A DNA stretch of 47,053 nucleotides from Kiritimatiellia bacterium. Its GTDB lineage: Bacteria > Verrucomicrobiota > Kiritimatiellia > RFP12 > UBA1067. How positions within the stretch are numbered: position 1 is the first letter of the stretch; each line of letters opens with the position of its first letter. Position numbers and translations under genes: made by a program. Of the stretch, positions 25,362 through 33,501 are shown piece after piece. The stretch lies in NCBI GenBank assembly GCA_017405115.1, contig JAFRBA010000061.1:1-47053 (forward strand). Reading direction: 5' to 3'. The notes beneath the pieces are model-generated. The model was not told the origin of the DNA. It searched no databases and saw only the letters and a list, made by a program, of their open reading frames with translations.

Positions 25362-25511
25362 AGAGGCAATTGCAAAACCTCGCGAATTCGGTAGGGCGCG
25401 GACTCCGGCCGCGCCGGGGCGGCGTGAGGACACGCACCCCTGCTAGCGCATCCGCTCCGCGGACAGCCTTCGGCTGGGGGATATGCCCTACCAGGTTTTG
25501 CAACTGCCTCT
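25362..25511. repeat. 150-bp structured element with 19-bp terminal inverted repeats
   Basis: The ends, AGAGGCAATTGCAAAACCT (25362-25380) and AGGTTTTGCAACTGCCTCT (25493-25511), pair at 18 of 19 positions. Inside, GGTAGGGC (25390-25397) pairs with GCCCTACC (25485-25492), and three perfect hairpins follow: GGCGCGG/CCGCGCC (25395-25415), GCGTG/CACGC around AGGA (25422-25435), and CAGCC/GGCTG around TTC (25464-25476). No coding potential. It looks like a MITE-type or repeat-family insertion, or a structured RNA; no target duplication was seen. Confidence 0.6.
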
Positions 25512-25781
25512 AGTGACACCATAGACCTTAGTGCTTGCCCCGCACTCTTCCCGGCGGTCGGCGCAGGCGGCGGCAACTCAAAATGCGGCGGCGGGGGCGT
25601 TCTGCATCACGGCACCGACACATCAACGCCGCACCTTGTCGCAGCCTACGGCGTCGTCCGCCACTCCCAACCATGTTATTTAGGCATACCACCAATCCGC
25701 CGGAAACGCTAGATGCCCGAATGGGCAGTAGGGGGTCAGACGCGCGAAAGGCGCGAGTGCATTACCGCAAGAACAAACATG
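25512..25781. other. Gap without recognisable features
   Basis: GC-rich sequence between the structured element and the end of AAA ATPase 2. No gene, repeat or clear terminator was found. It may be decayed coding sequence, but no family could be read in any frame. Confidence 0.4.
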
Positions 25782-26996
25782 TCAATAAAGAAAACCAAAG
25801 AGCCAGAGCGGAATCTTGTTGCCGTGCCCCGCCTCAATTCCGTCGTTCACCACGTATGAGTTCTCGACATCCCTTATCTGGCCGAACCCCTTGCCAACGC
25901 CGCCAATCTCAAACAGGCTTGACCCGTCAACAACATAATCCCCTTTGTCCGGCGCAAGTAGCGAATGCCCCGCCGCCCGCAGCTGGTTTGCGAAGAACGT
26001 CTCGCGCATCGCACCGACATCTGGCCTGGGGACAAGAGCGTTCATGAGGTTTGTGTCCCCCAGGAATATCTTGGCCGGACGCGAAAGATGCTTCAACTTC
26101 CCCTGCACCTGGTCTATGCCGGAAAAAAGCTCTGCGCGTTCCAACGCGCCAAGGAGGCGGATGCCCATGTTCCGCTCCGTCTCAAGCTCCCGGTACAATG
26201 CCGACATGTTGGGCTGCTGCGGACAAGACTGCGCCAACACCATCAGCATTTTACGGGCCTTCTGCACCGTCGGAGGAGTAATCCCCTCCACCGCCGGAAG
26301 ATCGACGTTAAGAACGCTGTTCACCATCTCAACCAATCTATCCGCAAAATGCCCGGCACATGTCTTGTAAAACGGATAATAGCCAGACATGAGATATCGC
26401 TCGAAGAGTGGAACGATCTTTATTTCCCCGCAAATGCCAAGTGCGATGCGTCTATGGTCCTTAAGTATTTTGCCTAGCGGCAGGACTGGCAGGTCTGCAA
26501 CGCCCTCGTAGGCAAGAAACTCCCTGAACGACATGCCTTTGAGGTTGTACACCGTCTGCCGTCTGGAAAGATCGGCCTGGCCAACGCTTAGTTTCAGAAT
26601 CGACGAACCGCTGTAGGCTATATTCAAAGCGGGATAGAAATCTGTCGCCGTCTTAATAAGACGAGACCAATCGGCATAATGATGGACTTCGTCAATGAAA
26701 AGGTGGGTATAGCCGTGCGTATGGAAGTATTCAATCGCATCAAGGGGATTGTGGTTGGAAAACCACACATGGTCCAGTGCGAAATAGACCGCCGCATCGC
26801 TTCCAGGACCAAACTTTTCCTTTATGTGCTGTAGAACGAGCGTCGTCTTGCCGGTGCCTTTCGGCCCTTTGACGCACAGAAGCCGCTCTTCCCAGTCAAT
26901 CTTTGGCGACAGATATCGCCTAAAATCCGTTGGGACAGCGGAGACCAGACGGTCTGACGCATCTATCAACATCTCTATCTCTTCTGCTTTGATCAT
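25782..26996 (-). CDS. AAA ATPase with DUF4143 domain, copy 2
   Basis: 404 aa from MIKAEEIEMLIDASDRLV (26996), preceded by GAGGTG at a suitable distance. An ATG 15 codons upstream is possible but has no ribosome binding site and lies inside an inverted repeat. Walker A GPKGTGKTT (about 44-52), Walker B HLFIDEVH, sensor YSGSSILKL, helical middle region, and a degenerate C-terminal nuclease-like part (SLFEIGGVGKGFGQIRD). It belongs to the same broad family as the ATPase at 24102-25232 but is not a close copy: the motifs and the C-terminal domain differ clearly. The role is unknown. Confidence 0.8.
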   Translation of the reverse strand: MIKAEEIEMLIDASDRLVSAVPTDFRRYLSPKIDWEERLLCVKGPKGTGKTTLVLQHIKEKFGPGSDAAVYFALDHVWFSNHNPLDAIEYFHTHGYTHLFIDEVHHYADWSRLIKTATDFYPALNIAYSGSSILKLSVGQADLSRRQTVYNLKGMSFREFLAYEGVADLPVLPLGKILKDHRRIALGICGEIKIVPLFERYLMSGYYPFYKTCAGHFADRLVEMVNSVLNVDLPAVEGITPPTVQKARKMLMVLAQSCPQQPNMSALYRELETERNMGIRLLGALERAELFSGIDQVQGKLKHLSRPAKIFLGDTNLMNALVPRPDVGAMRETFFANQLRAAGHSLLAPDKGDYVVDGSSLFEIGGVGKGFGQIRDVENSYVVNDGIEAGHGNKIPLWLFGFLY

Positions 26997-27011
26997 CCGG
27001 CACCTCGTTTC

Positions 27012-27066
27012 TTTTAGAACGAACTCGCGCCTGTTGTTCATTCTAAAAAACACGAACATTATACCA
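27012..27066 (-). promoter_or_regulatory. Promoter and leader inverted repeat of AAA ATPase 2
   Basis: Extended -10 TGG-TATAAT (hexamer 27063-27058). The leader of about 55 nt contains an inverted repeat TTTTAGAACGAAC / GTTCATTCTAAAA (27012-27024 and 27036-27048; one mismatch, 11-nt loop) ending 15 nt before the start codon. It could be an operator for the gene's own control or an RNA hairpin near the ribosome site. Confidence 0.45.
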
Positions 27067-27104
27067 TATGCCGCATCGCATAGCAAGCACGACGAGGGCT
27101 GTCT

Positions 27105-28364
27105 TCAGACCTGCACCGTAAGCGGCGCCGAGCGGCGATGGGTTCGTCCGGCGAACGCAAGAAGCAGTGCGCCGACAAGATAGGCACAGGCGAGGGTGGC
27201 GAGGCCTATGGACATGGAGTAGTTTGCCTTTGTCCAGCCGAGGACGGTAGGCGAGAAGCATCCGAAAAGAAAAGCTATCATCAAGTTGAATCCCGCCGCC
27301 GAGGCATGGTAGCGCGGCTCCACGACATCGAAGAACGCCGCAAAGTTGTTCGAGTCGTACGCGCCCCGAAAGACGCCGAAGACGAACATTGCCACGCAGC
27401 ATGTGAGATACGTCGTCGCCTGCGACATGAGGACGATGAACGGCGCGCCCAGGAAAAGTCCTCCGCCGATTATCCAGAAACGAATGGCGGGATTGCGCTT
27501 CACGAGCCTGTCGCCGAGGCGCGAGCCAATCATAATGCCCAGCGCCGCGCCGAGGTAATGCCACAGAACGGCGTTGAGTCCGGCGGAGGCCTTGCTCACG
27601 CCAAACGCCTCGGAGAGGTAGTTCGGCATCCACGTCTTGAAGCCGACGTCAACATACACCTCCATGCCGAGAGCGAGGGCGATAAGCACTGCGGCGGGCT
27701 TGGAGAACATCGCCTTCAGCGCCGCTACTATTGTCACGCGGGGTTCTGTTTTTTCAACGCAGAGACGCAAAGACGCAGAGTTATCAGAGTTGGACTTCGT
27801 GTTCTTTAGCAGAAAGGCCAAGACGAGGGCCCACAAAAGGCCAAGCATGCCGAGCGCCCTGAACGGGAGACGCCATCCTTCCGTGCCTAGCCCCGCAAAC
27901 CATCCGGCGAGCCAGCTGCAGCCGATGACGCCGCCGTACATGCCAAGCTGGAGAAGGGAAAGCGCCGTGGCCTTCGAATCTGCGTGGAGCTGCGAGATGA
28001 GCGACGTGGACGACGGATAGTAGAACGGCTGTCCGAATCCGTTTACGAGCCCGTATGTGACGACAAGCGCGCCAATGCACGTGACAAAACCAGACGTCAG
28101 GATCCCCAAACTGAATATCGCAACGCCAATAACGACCATCCATTTGCGGCTAAAGAGATCGGCGGCAAAGCCAGCGAACGGAATGGTGAGGCCATAGACG
28201 AGCGTAAAGACCGTGCTGACGAGGCCAAGCTGCACGTCCGTCGCGCCGATGGCCTCCTGTATCGAGCCGAGAAGCGGTCCGTAAATCTGCCGAGTGCCCT
28301 GTTGCAGGAAGAACGCCACCCACAGCAGAGCCAGTGCGAACCATTTGTAGTCGATCTTTTTCAT
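27105..28364 (-). CDS. MFS transporter 1 (spinster/phthalate-permease-like)
   Basis: 419 aa from MKKIDYKWFALALLWVAFF (28364), whose ATG overlaps the stop of a dehydrogenase remnant by ATGA. Twelve predicted membrane segments; DLFSRKW in the loop after segment 2 is the MFS signature (GxxxDRxxRR-type). Related to the carrier at 36760-38028 (compare FGVFRGAYDSNNFAAFFDVV with GVFRGFFEVNTHATLFDVV), so both may take up sugars or sugar acids. The central cytoplasmic loop is lengthened by DNSASLRLCVEKTEP, encoded by a dispersed repeat. The last residues, RRSAPLTVQV, come from another repeat shared with the neighbouring gene. Confidence 0.8.
   Translation of the reverse strand: MKKIDYKWFALALLWVAFFLQQGTRQIYGPLLGSIQEAIGATDVQLGLVSTVFTLVYGLTIPFAGFAADLFSRKWMVVIGVAIFSLGILTSGFVTCIGALVVTYGLVNGFGQPFYYPSSTSLISQLHADSKATALSLLQLGMYGGVIGCSWLAGWFAGLGTEGWRLPFRALGMLGLLWALVLAFLLKNTKSNSDNSASLRLCVEKTEPRVTIVAALKAMFSKPAAVLIALALGMEVYVDVGFKTWMPNYLSEAFGVSKASAGLNAVLWHYLGAALGIMIGSRLGDRLVKRNPAIRFWIIGGGLFLGAPFIVLMSQATTYLTCCVAMFVFGVFRGAYDSNNFAAFFDVVEPRYHASAAGFNLMIAFLFGCFSPTVLGWTKANYSMSIGLATLACAYLVGALLLAFAGRTHRRSAPLTVQV
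27109..27137 (-). repeat. 29-bp dispersed repeat, copy 1
   Basis: Identical over 29 bp to 28442-28470. On the minus strand it encodes SAPLTVQV and the stop codon follows immediately (TGA here, TAA in copy 2). It contains GCGGCGCCG, so a short hairpin is possible. The result is the same C-terminal tail on two unrelated proteins. Confidence 0.8.
27749..27780 (-). repeat. CTCTGCGTCTTTGCG-type repeat inside the MFS gene
   Basis: The minus strand reads CTCTGCGTCTTTGCGTCTC followed by TGCGTTG and six A. From memory, this sequence type is a widespread dispersed repeat, normally between genes, in cyanobacteria, planctomycetes and others. Here it is in frame and encodes SASLRLCVEK in the loop between membrane segments 6 and 7. 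Confidence 0.6.
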
Positions 28365-28441
28365 TTTTCGAATCCGTATTTTTCGCCTTTGTCTGAAAGA
28401 AGCCGCGCACCGCCGTCCATGACGATGTCGGTTCCGGTTAT
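28361..28441 (-). pseudogene. 3' remnant of a short-chain dehydrogenase gene
   Basis: Read on the minus strand, the 26 codons before the TGA at 28361 give ITGTDIVMDGGARLLSD followed by KGEKYGFEK. This is the normal end of an SDR oxidoreductase (ITGxxIxxDGG motif). Nothing of the dinucleotide-binding domain or the YxxxK active site is present upstream; the sequence changes to the 29-bp repeat and the metallophosphatase gene. The TGA overlaps the ATG of the MFS carrier by ATGA, so an intact SDR-MFS operon probably existed before a deletion or insertion at the repeat. Confidence 0.6.
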
Positions 28442-29922
28442 ACCTGCACCGTAAGCGGCGCCGAGCGGCGGCCCCAGCAGGAGACTGCCGTGACCGAAAA
28501 CGACAGCCCCTTCTCGGGAAGGCGCGAACATGCGACGCGGAACTTCTTCGGCGCTCCGCACCGCGCGTCCGCCGACGGGAACCGCATGCCGGGATCCGAC
28601 ATCGCAAGTGTCTTGGAGAATCCGTCCGGGCCCTTTGCCACGACTTCGTAGAGAGCCGCGCGAGCGGACTTCTCCGCATTCGCAGCCGGTATCGTCAGCT
28701 CCCAGACGTCAGACGGCTCCCCCTTCTTCCTTCCGCGGAGGCGCGCCTTCGACTTTGTCACCGAAAGCGCCGCGCCCGCCGGGAACGCAGGTGCCTTCGC
28801 AACCGCCGCGCGGCCGGCGAACTCGAACGGACGCCGCTCTGCCGCAGGGAGCGGCATGACGAGATCGTCGCCCAGCGACACCCCCGTTATGAACTCGCGG
28901 CGCGAAAACACGACATGGTCCGCGTAGACCCGCACAAGCTGGCCCTGACGGCAATTGAATCTCTCCGTTATGCCCATCGCCTTGTTCGCGTCGTCCCCCT
29001 TCTTCGGCGTCCTGCCGTTCTCCAGCCCGTCGGGAAGCGCAAGCAGCCCCGGCATGTTGACGCTTACGTTGCGCAGGGTCGCGCAGCCGACGGACGTGAA
29101 CGCGCCCTGCCAAATGCTCCGCTCGTCCGTAAGCGAAGTGTGGGAATGCCCCGAGAAGGCGATGGCGTTCGGGTAGGACGAAAGGATCGAGGGGGCGACG
29201 CCGTTGTCCTGACCCCAGACGCTGCCGCCGTGCACCGTGTTCTTCGGATGCGGGTGCTGCACGTGGAAGAACGGCTTCGACGGGTCGAACGGCTTCTTGA
29301 GCGAAGTGTAGAAGTCCTTGAGACCGACGATGAAATTCTCGTCTTTTCCGCTGCATCCGCCCCTGGTCCAGTGCGCGCAGACGAAGTCGTAGCCCTTGAC
29401 GCTCTTGAGCTGTATGCGCTGCCAGTCCTCGTGGAACGCCTCCTTCCACCACTTCGCCGGGTCTGCCACTATCAAGTTGGCCTTGCGCTCGGCCTCGTCG
29501 GGAAACACGTTCTTCGCCCTGTCCGGACTGGACCAGTCGTGGTTTCCGAAGACGAACACGCGCTCGACATGGCGTCCGTCCGGCGCCTTGTCGCCGGGGA
29601 AGACCCGGAACCAGGCCTCGGAGACCGCCATGAGCTCGCCGCCGAGGCCGCAGTGCGCCATGTCGCCGGCAATGACGACCGCGTCGGCCCCGTTGTCGCG
29701 GAACCACGCGAACGCCTTCTCCAGCGTCTCGGTGGTATATGAGGGATGAAGGCGCTTCCCGCCCTTGTCGAGCGCGATGTGGATGTCGGAGAGAAGCCCA
29801 AACGTCAGCGCGGGCGTTCCACCGGCAAACGCACCGGGCTCCGCGGCGAATATGCGGCGCGGGCCGAGCGCCAGAGCCCCCGTCAGCCCGCCGATGAAGA
29901 ACCTTCTTGATATGTAGGCCAT
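28438..29922 (-). CDS. Tat-exported metallophosphoesterase (calcineurin-like)
   Basis: 494 aa from MAYISRRFFIGGLTGALALG (29922), with GAAAGGAAAG about 9 nt upstream. SRRFFIGG is a near-perfect twin-arginine signal. The metal-binding blocks are complete and in order: LLSDIHI (DxH), IAGDMAHCG (GDxxH-like), VFGNHDW (GNHD), HWTRGG, and FSGHSHTSL (GHxH). This points to a two-metal phosphatase or phosphodiesterase acting outside the cytoplasm; the substrate is unknown. The C-terminal ~120 residues form a separate beta-rich domain, ending in the repeat-encoded tail RRSAPLTVQV. The preceding CWG and the tail look like a replaced terminus. Confidence 0.85.
   Translation of the reverse strand: MAYISRRFFIGGLTGALALGPRRIFAAEPGAFAGGTPALTFGLLSDIHIALDKGGKRLHPSYTTETLEKAFAWFRDNGADAVVIAGDMAHCGLGGELMAVSEAWFRVFPGDKAPDGRHVERVFVFGNHDWSSPDRAKNVFPDEAERKANLIVADPAKWWKEAFHEDWQRIQLKSVKGYDFVCAHWTRGGCSGKDENFIVGLKDFYTSLKKPFDPSKPFFHVQHPHPKNTVHGGSVWGQDNGVAPSILSSYPNAIAFSGHSHTSLTDERSIWQGAFTSVGCATLRNVSVNMPGLLALPDGLENGRTPKKGDDANKAMGITERFNCRQGQLVRVYADHVVFSRREFITGVSLGDDLVMPLPAAERRPFEFAGRAAVAKAPAFPAGAALSVTKSKARLRGRKKGEPSDVWELTIPAANAEKSARAALYEVVAKGPDGFSKTLAMSDPGMRFPSADARCGAPKKFRVACSRLPEKGLSFSVTAVSCWGRRSAPLTVQV
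28442..28470 (-). repeat. 29-bp dispersed repeat, copy 2
   Basis: Exact match to 27109-27137. It lies at the 3' end of the metallophosphatase gene, supplying SAPLTVQV and leading straight into a TAA, and it touches the dehydrogenase remnant on its other side. Confidence 0.8.
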
Positions 29923-29967
29923 ATGCCAGTCTTTCCTTTCTGATTTCCCGACCATTCGCTAGTGTGA

Positions 29968-29976
29968 ATTCTATCA
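29968..29976 (-). promoter_or_regulatory. Probable promoter of the metallophosphoesterase gene
   Basis: Minus strand TGA-TAGAAT (hexamer 29973-29968), an extended -10 with one mismatch, about 45 nt before the ATG. A leader with GAAAGGAAAG follows. Confidence 0.4.
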
Positions 29977-30008
29977 AAAAAGCATCAGCGGCGCAATGGC
30001 CGGGGTGG

Positions 30009-30038
30009 TTGACTTCCGGCGCACGGGTTTGGTATAAT
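30009..30038 (+). promoter_or_regulatory. vapBC promoter
   Basis: TTGACT (30009-30014), 18 nt, then TATAAT (30033-30038) with the extended TGG. The leader of about 47 nt carries AGGAGA 8 nt before the antitoxin ATG. Confidence 0.65.
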
Positions 30039-30091
30039 ACGTGCGAACATAACACGGAGAACGAACACAGGACAACCCTCAGGAGAACGCC

Positions 30092-30349
30092 ATGAGCATA
30101 ACCCTTTCAATCCCTCCCGCCATAGTGCAGGAAGTGCGGGAATGGGCCGAGGAACACGGCACAAGCCTCAACCAGTACGTGCGCGAATGCCTGGAAGCGA
30201 AGTGCGCGGAGATCCACGATGCCCGCAAACGCTTGGCGCAGGAGTTCCTTGAATACTGCAAAAGTCTCCCCCCTGTTAAAACACCCCCTGGGTGGAAGTT
30301 CAACCGTGAACGCGACGGCCACCGTGAAATAAAACTATCCTTCTCATGA
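30092..30349 (+). CDS. Ribbon-helix-helix antitoxin of a vapBC pair
   Basis: 85 aa. The first ~45 residues (SITLSIPPAIVQEVREWAEE, then GTSLNQYVRECLEAKC) fit a ribbon-helix-helix DNA-binding fold; the remainder, with EFLEYCKSL and KFNRERDGH, would wrap around the toxin. AGGAGA stands before the ATG. The stop overlaps the start of the PIN-domain gene by ATGA, the usual arrangement of antitoxin first, toxin second. Such pairs repress their own promoter, here probably the one at 30009-30038. Confidence 0.8.
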   Translation: MSITLSIPPAIVQEVREWAEEHGTSLNQYVRECLEAKCAEIHDARKRLAQEFLEYCKSLPPVKTPPGWKFNRERDGHREIKLSFS

Positions 30350-30771
30350 GATTCTTCGACACCAACGTCCTCGTCTATGCGGCGACGGACCAAGACCCTC
30401 GCAAGCGCGACATCGCCAGAGAGCTGATTTCGCATTCAATAGAAATCAACCACGACGGATGCATCTCCACCCAGGTGCTGCAGGAATTCTGCAATACGAT
30501 GCTCGCCAAGCAACTGCGAACACGCAAGGAAATCGATAGCTTTTTGGACTACTTCCGCGAACTCCTCGAAACGGACGTGACTATTGACCTCGTGCGCCAC
30601 GCGCTGGAAGTGAAGGAGGAATACGGCATCCAGTACTACGACGCACTGATCGTCTCGACTGCGGAAAAGCTCGGCTGCCATGAAATCGTCACCGAAGACC
30701 TCAATCCAGACCAGCTCTACCGCGGCATGGCCATAGTCAATCCGTTCGCAAAGGGCAGTCCGAATACCTGA
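30346..30771 (+). CDS. PIN-domain ribonuclease toxin (VapC-like)
   Basis: 141 aa, the standard length. Acidic metal-binding residues are all visible: Asp5 in FFDTNVLVYA, Glu47 in QVLQEFCN, Asp99 in YYDALIVSTAEKLGC and Asp118 in VTEDLNPDQ. PIN toxins cut tRNA or rRNA; the target here is not known. Translationally coupled to the antitoxin by an ATGA overlap. The last 35 bp overlap the 3' end of the rhamnosidase gene on the other strand, which lacks its own C-terminal domain, so the pair seems to have arrived by insertion or deletion at that point. Confidence 0.85.
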   Translation: MRFFDTNVLVYAATDQDPRKRDIARELISHSIEINHDGCISTQVLQEFCNTMLAKQLRTRKEIDSFLDYFRELLETDVTIDLVRHALEVKEEYGIQYYDALIVSTAEKLGCHEIVTEDLNPDQLYRGMAIVNPFAKGSPNT

Positions 30772-32932
30772 GGATCCACTCGTCGACGGAGCCGAACATC
30801 GGATGGCAGTTGGAGTAGACGTTGTCGGACTCCTTCCACGTCTCCCATAGCGTGGTGGCGCCGCGCTCGATCATGTGGAGCCAGCCGGGGAAGCCCTTGT
30901 GGAGCACTATCCTGCGGGCAAGGTCGACGCGTCCGTTCTCGGAAAGGCACATCAGCATGTATCTGGTCGAGAATATGCCGGTCGTAGGCCCGCAGCCCTT
31001 CTCTTCCACAGCCGCGACGAGCCTTGCAAACGCCGCCTCGCGCTGGTCGTCCGGGACAAGCCCCAGGTAGAGCCCTATCGCCTGGGCGGACTGCGTTCCG
31101 TTCGCGACTACGCCGTCCTTCACGTACTTCGCCGCAAACGCCGCCTTGACCTTCACGGCAAGGGCGTCGAACTCCGACGCGTCGGCGTCCCGTCCGAGCA
31201 TGCGTGCGAACTTGGCGGTCAGCGAGACGAAGCGGTGCCAATGCGCTGTCGCGGTGCATCCGTCCGGCGCGCGCTCAAGCGCCTCGTGGTCGCCGATACA
31301 GTTGGGCACAAGTCCATCAGGGCACTTCTCGGCGACGAGCCGCACATACCGCGCGCAGACCGGATAGAAATCCAGGGCGCGCCTATCGTCGTAGTGGCGC
31401 AAAATACCGTCCATCAGCTCCGGCACGCCGAGCGCCCACGAAATAGGGCCAGAGCGTCCGCCAAACCCCCTGTCCGCAATGCCGACGTAGGGCGCGGTCT
31501 CGGTTATCCATCCATCGTCCTCCGCCTCGTCCGCGAAGTCGCGCAGCACCTTGAGGTAGATTTCGCGCATGTCGAAATTGAGCATGTACGCCTCGCAGGT
31601 GGCGGCGATGTCGCCGCCGTAGCCGAGGCGCTCGCGACCGGGGCAGTCCGACTGCACGCCGCCAATCAGGTTCGCCTGGAACGTGCGACGGCACATCTCA
31701 TGTATCGCAGCGATGTCCTGATCGTCCGTCTTGAACTCCTTGGCCGCCTTTGCCTGCCCTACGCGCAGCGAAAGCATGGAGCGGACTTGCCTGTGCGCAC
31801 GCACCACAAGATGCTTCGCCCCGCGAATCTCCGCGTAGCGGAACACATGCCAGGTGAACGGCGGACGGAAGGTCTCGGCCCTCAGGTCTGCGCTCGTTAT
31901 CGTCCGCGGCGGCAGCGACAGCGGTCCGCGGCAGACGTATACGTCGCGCTGGCAGGCGAGGTCGGGCGCGCCGGGGCCGCCCATGCCGGGCCGCTTTACC
32001 TGCCCTGCGGTCTGCGTGAGCGGATTCACCGAACCGTCGGCATTCAGCCTTTCGCCGTAGACTATCTCGATGCGGTTGCTGCGTGGCTCGTCGCGGAACG
32101 TGAAGGACGGCACGCCGGATGCGTTCACGCCGAAGTCGACGACCTGGACTTCCCCCTCCCTGAGCCACTTGGCCGTGCCATGGTGGATGTCGAACGTCCC
32201 CATCCTCGGATTGCCGCGCGGCCATTCGACTATCTTCCCCTTCGGCCCCTTCACGACCGCGGCCGGCTTCCAGCGCTCGTTCAGTTCGGCGCGGCGCTCC
32301 GCCAGCGGATCGTGCACCGTTCCCGTGAAGCGCGTCGCGTCGACTTCCGCGCCAAGGTATACGGAATTGCGCACGACGTCGGTCTCGCGCCACTTCCATT
32401 CGAGCGGCGCGTCGACGCCGTCGATGGCTAGTTTGAAGCACGGCCGCCCGTGGGCAAGAGTCTCGCGAAAGACCTTCGACCCCCAGAAGCGAAGCGGCGG
32501 CAGGTTGTAGAAGCCGTTGCCAAGATAGACATGTACTCTGTTCGTCGCAGGGTAGGATTCAAGCTCGAAACCCTTCATGCGCGTTCCCGCGTTAAGAACG
32601 GGCGTGGCCTTCAGCGTATGCGTCGTCGTCGAGTAGACCGTCTTGTCGTAGACGCTCCAAAGCACGTCCAGCCCGTCCGCCGACATGTACGCGCCGTTGG
32701 CGGCAAACCATCCAAATCCCGCGCAGGCGAAGTGAATCTTCGTCTCCGTCACGCCCTTCGGCAGCACGAACTCGGCCATGAACTCCGGCGCGGGGTCTTC
32801 CTCGTACCAGTCGGCGCCGTTGCGCTCCGGGCGGCCGTCGCCTATCCACGGCACGTCGTCGAGCGTCGCCGCGGCAGCCGCGCACGTCGCCGCGGCGGCA
32901 GCCGCTAGAATTGTTCCGCACATGGTTCTCAT
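30737..32932 (-). CDS. Secreted alpha-L-rhamnosidase (GH78), C-terminus shortened
   Basis: 731 aa; AGGAGG stands 5 nt before the ATG, and a signal peptide of Ala-rich type opens the chain. Order: N-terminal beta domains, then the (alpha/alpha)6 catalytic barrel with QSDCPGRERLGYGGD (the acid residue region of GH78), ERGATTLWETW, and FGSVDEWILRY. Retaining or releasing terminal L-rhamnose from glycans is the expected role. In GH78 enzymes a beta-sandwich domain of ~80-100 residues normally follows the last motif; here the protein stops nine residues later, exactly where it meets the vapC gene. It may still fold, but a truncated inactive form is possible. Likely in one unit with the GNAT gene 43 nt upstream. 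Confidence 0.8.
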   Translation of the reverse strand: MRTMCGTILAAAAAATCAAAAATLDDVPWIGDGRPERNGADWYEEDPAPEFMAEFVLPKGVTETKIHFACAGFGWFAANGAYMSADGLDVLWSVYDKTVYSTTTHTLKATPVLNAGTRMKGFELESYPATNRVHVYLGNGFYNLPPLRFWGSKVFRETLAHGRPCFKLAIDGVDAPLEWKWRETDVVRNSVYLGAEVDATRFTGTVHDPLAERRAELNERWKPAAVVKGPKGKIVEWPRGNPRMGTFDIHHGTAKWLREGEVQVVDFGVNASGVPSFTFRDEPRSNRIEIVYGERLNADGSVNPLTQTAGQVKRPGMGGPGAPDLACQRDVYVCRGPLSLPPRTITSADLRAETFRPPFTWHVFRYAEIRGAKHLVVRAHRQVRSMLSLRVGQAKAAKEFKTDDQDIAAIHEMCRRTFQANLIGGVQSDCPGRERLGYGGDIAATCEAYMLNFDMREIYLKVLRDFADEAEDDGWITETAPYVGIADRGFGGRSGPISWALGVPELMDGILRHYDDRRALDFYPVCARYVRLVAEKCPDGLVPNCIGDHEALERAPDGCTATAHWHRFVSLTAKFARMLGRDADASEFDALAVKVKAAFAAKYVKDGVVANGTQSAQAIGLYLGLVPDDQREAAFARLVAAVEEKGCGPTTGIFSTRYMLMCLSENGRVDLARRIVLHKGFPGWLHMIERGATTLWETWKESDNVYSNCHPMFGSVDEWILRYSDCPLRTD

Positions 32933-32975
32933 TTCTCCCTCCTTTGCGCGAGCAAGCGCCCCTGCCGACCGCGGC

Positions 32976-33467
32976 TCAGTCGACGATGCCGGGGTCGATG
33001 AGGTCGCCGTAGGACCCGATGCTGTCGGGAATCTCGATCGTGCCGTAGTGACGCGCGATTATCCGCGCCATCGGCCCGCGCACGGCGCCCGCGACCATGT
33101 ACTTGTACCCCCTCTCGCGCATGGCGAGGACGGCGCGGTGGAGCAGCGCGCTCGCGATGCCGCGCCCGCGGCAGTCGGGCAGCACTCCGATCGGACCAAA
33201 GAACTCGGGCGCCGTGGCCTGGATGCAGGCGAAGCCGACGAGCCTGGTGCCCTCGACCGCAATGTAGCACGTGCGGCGCATCAGCGCGAAGCGCGCTTCG
33301 TCCGCCCAGATGGCCGAGAAGTTCCGCCTCACGAACTCCTCGATCTCGGACGCGTTTACGTCCATCGCCAGCTTGATCTCGACGCCGCGCTCCCGCAGCG
33401 CCGCGAAGTCGGCGGAATGGTCCTCCGCGCCGTAGAGCCTTATCAGTATGTCGTTTCCCGCATCCAC
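32976..33467 (-). CDS. GNAT-family N-acetyltransferase
   Basis: 163 aa from a GTG at 33467, preceded by GGAGGG at 7 nt; the ATG further upstream (33530) lies in the promoter itself and is rejected. The acetyl-CoA-binding motif A is clear: PIGVLPDCRGRGIASALLHR, with TRLVGFACIQA as the strand before it. The acetyl acceptor is unknown; small GNATs modify amino groups of proteins, amino sugars or antibiotics. A single gene by promoter, with the rhamnosidase next on the same strand. Confidence 0.8.
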   Translation of the reverse strand: MDAGNDILIRLYGAEDHSADFAALRERGVEIKLAMDVNASEIEEFVRRNFSAIWADEARFALMRRTCYIAVEGTRLVGFACIQATAPEFFGPIGVLPDCRGRGIASALLHRAVLAMRERGYKYMVAGAVRGPMARIIARHYGTIEIPDSIGSYGDLIDPGIVD

Positions 33468-33501
33468 TTCGGTTCCCTCCTCCAGGTTTTGTGTTTGTGG
33501 G

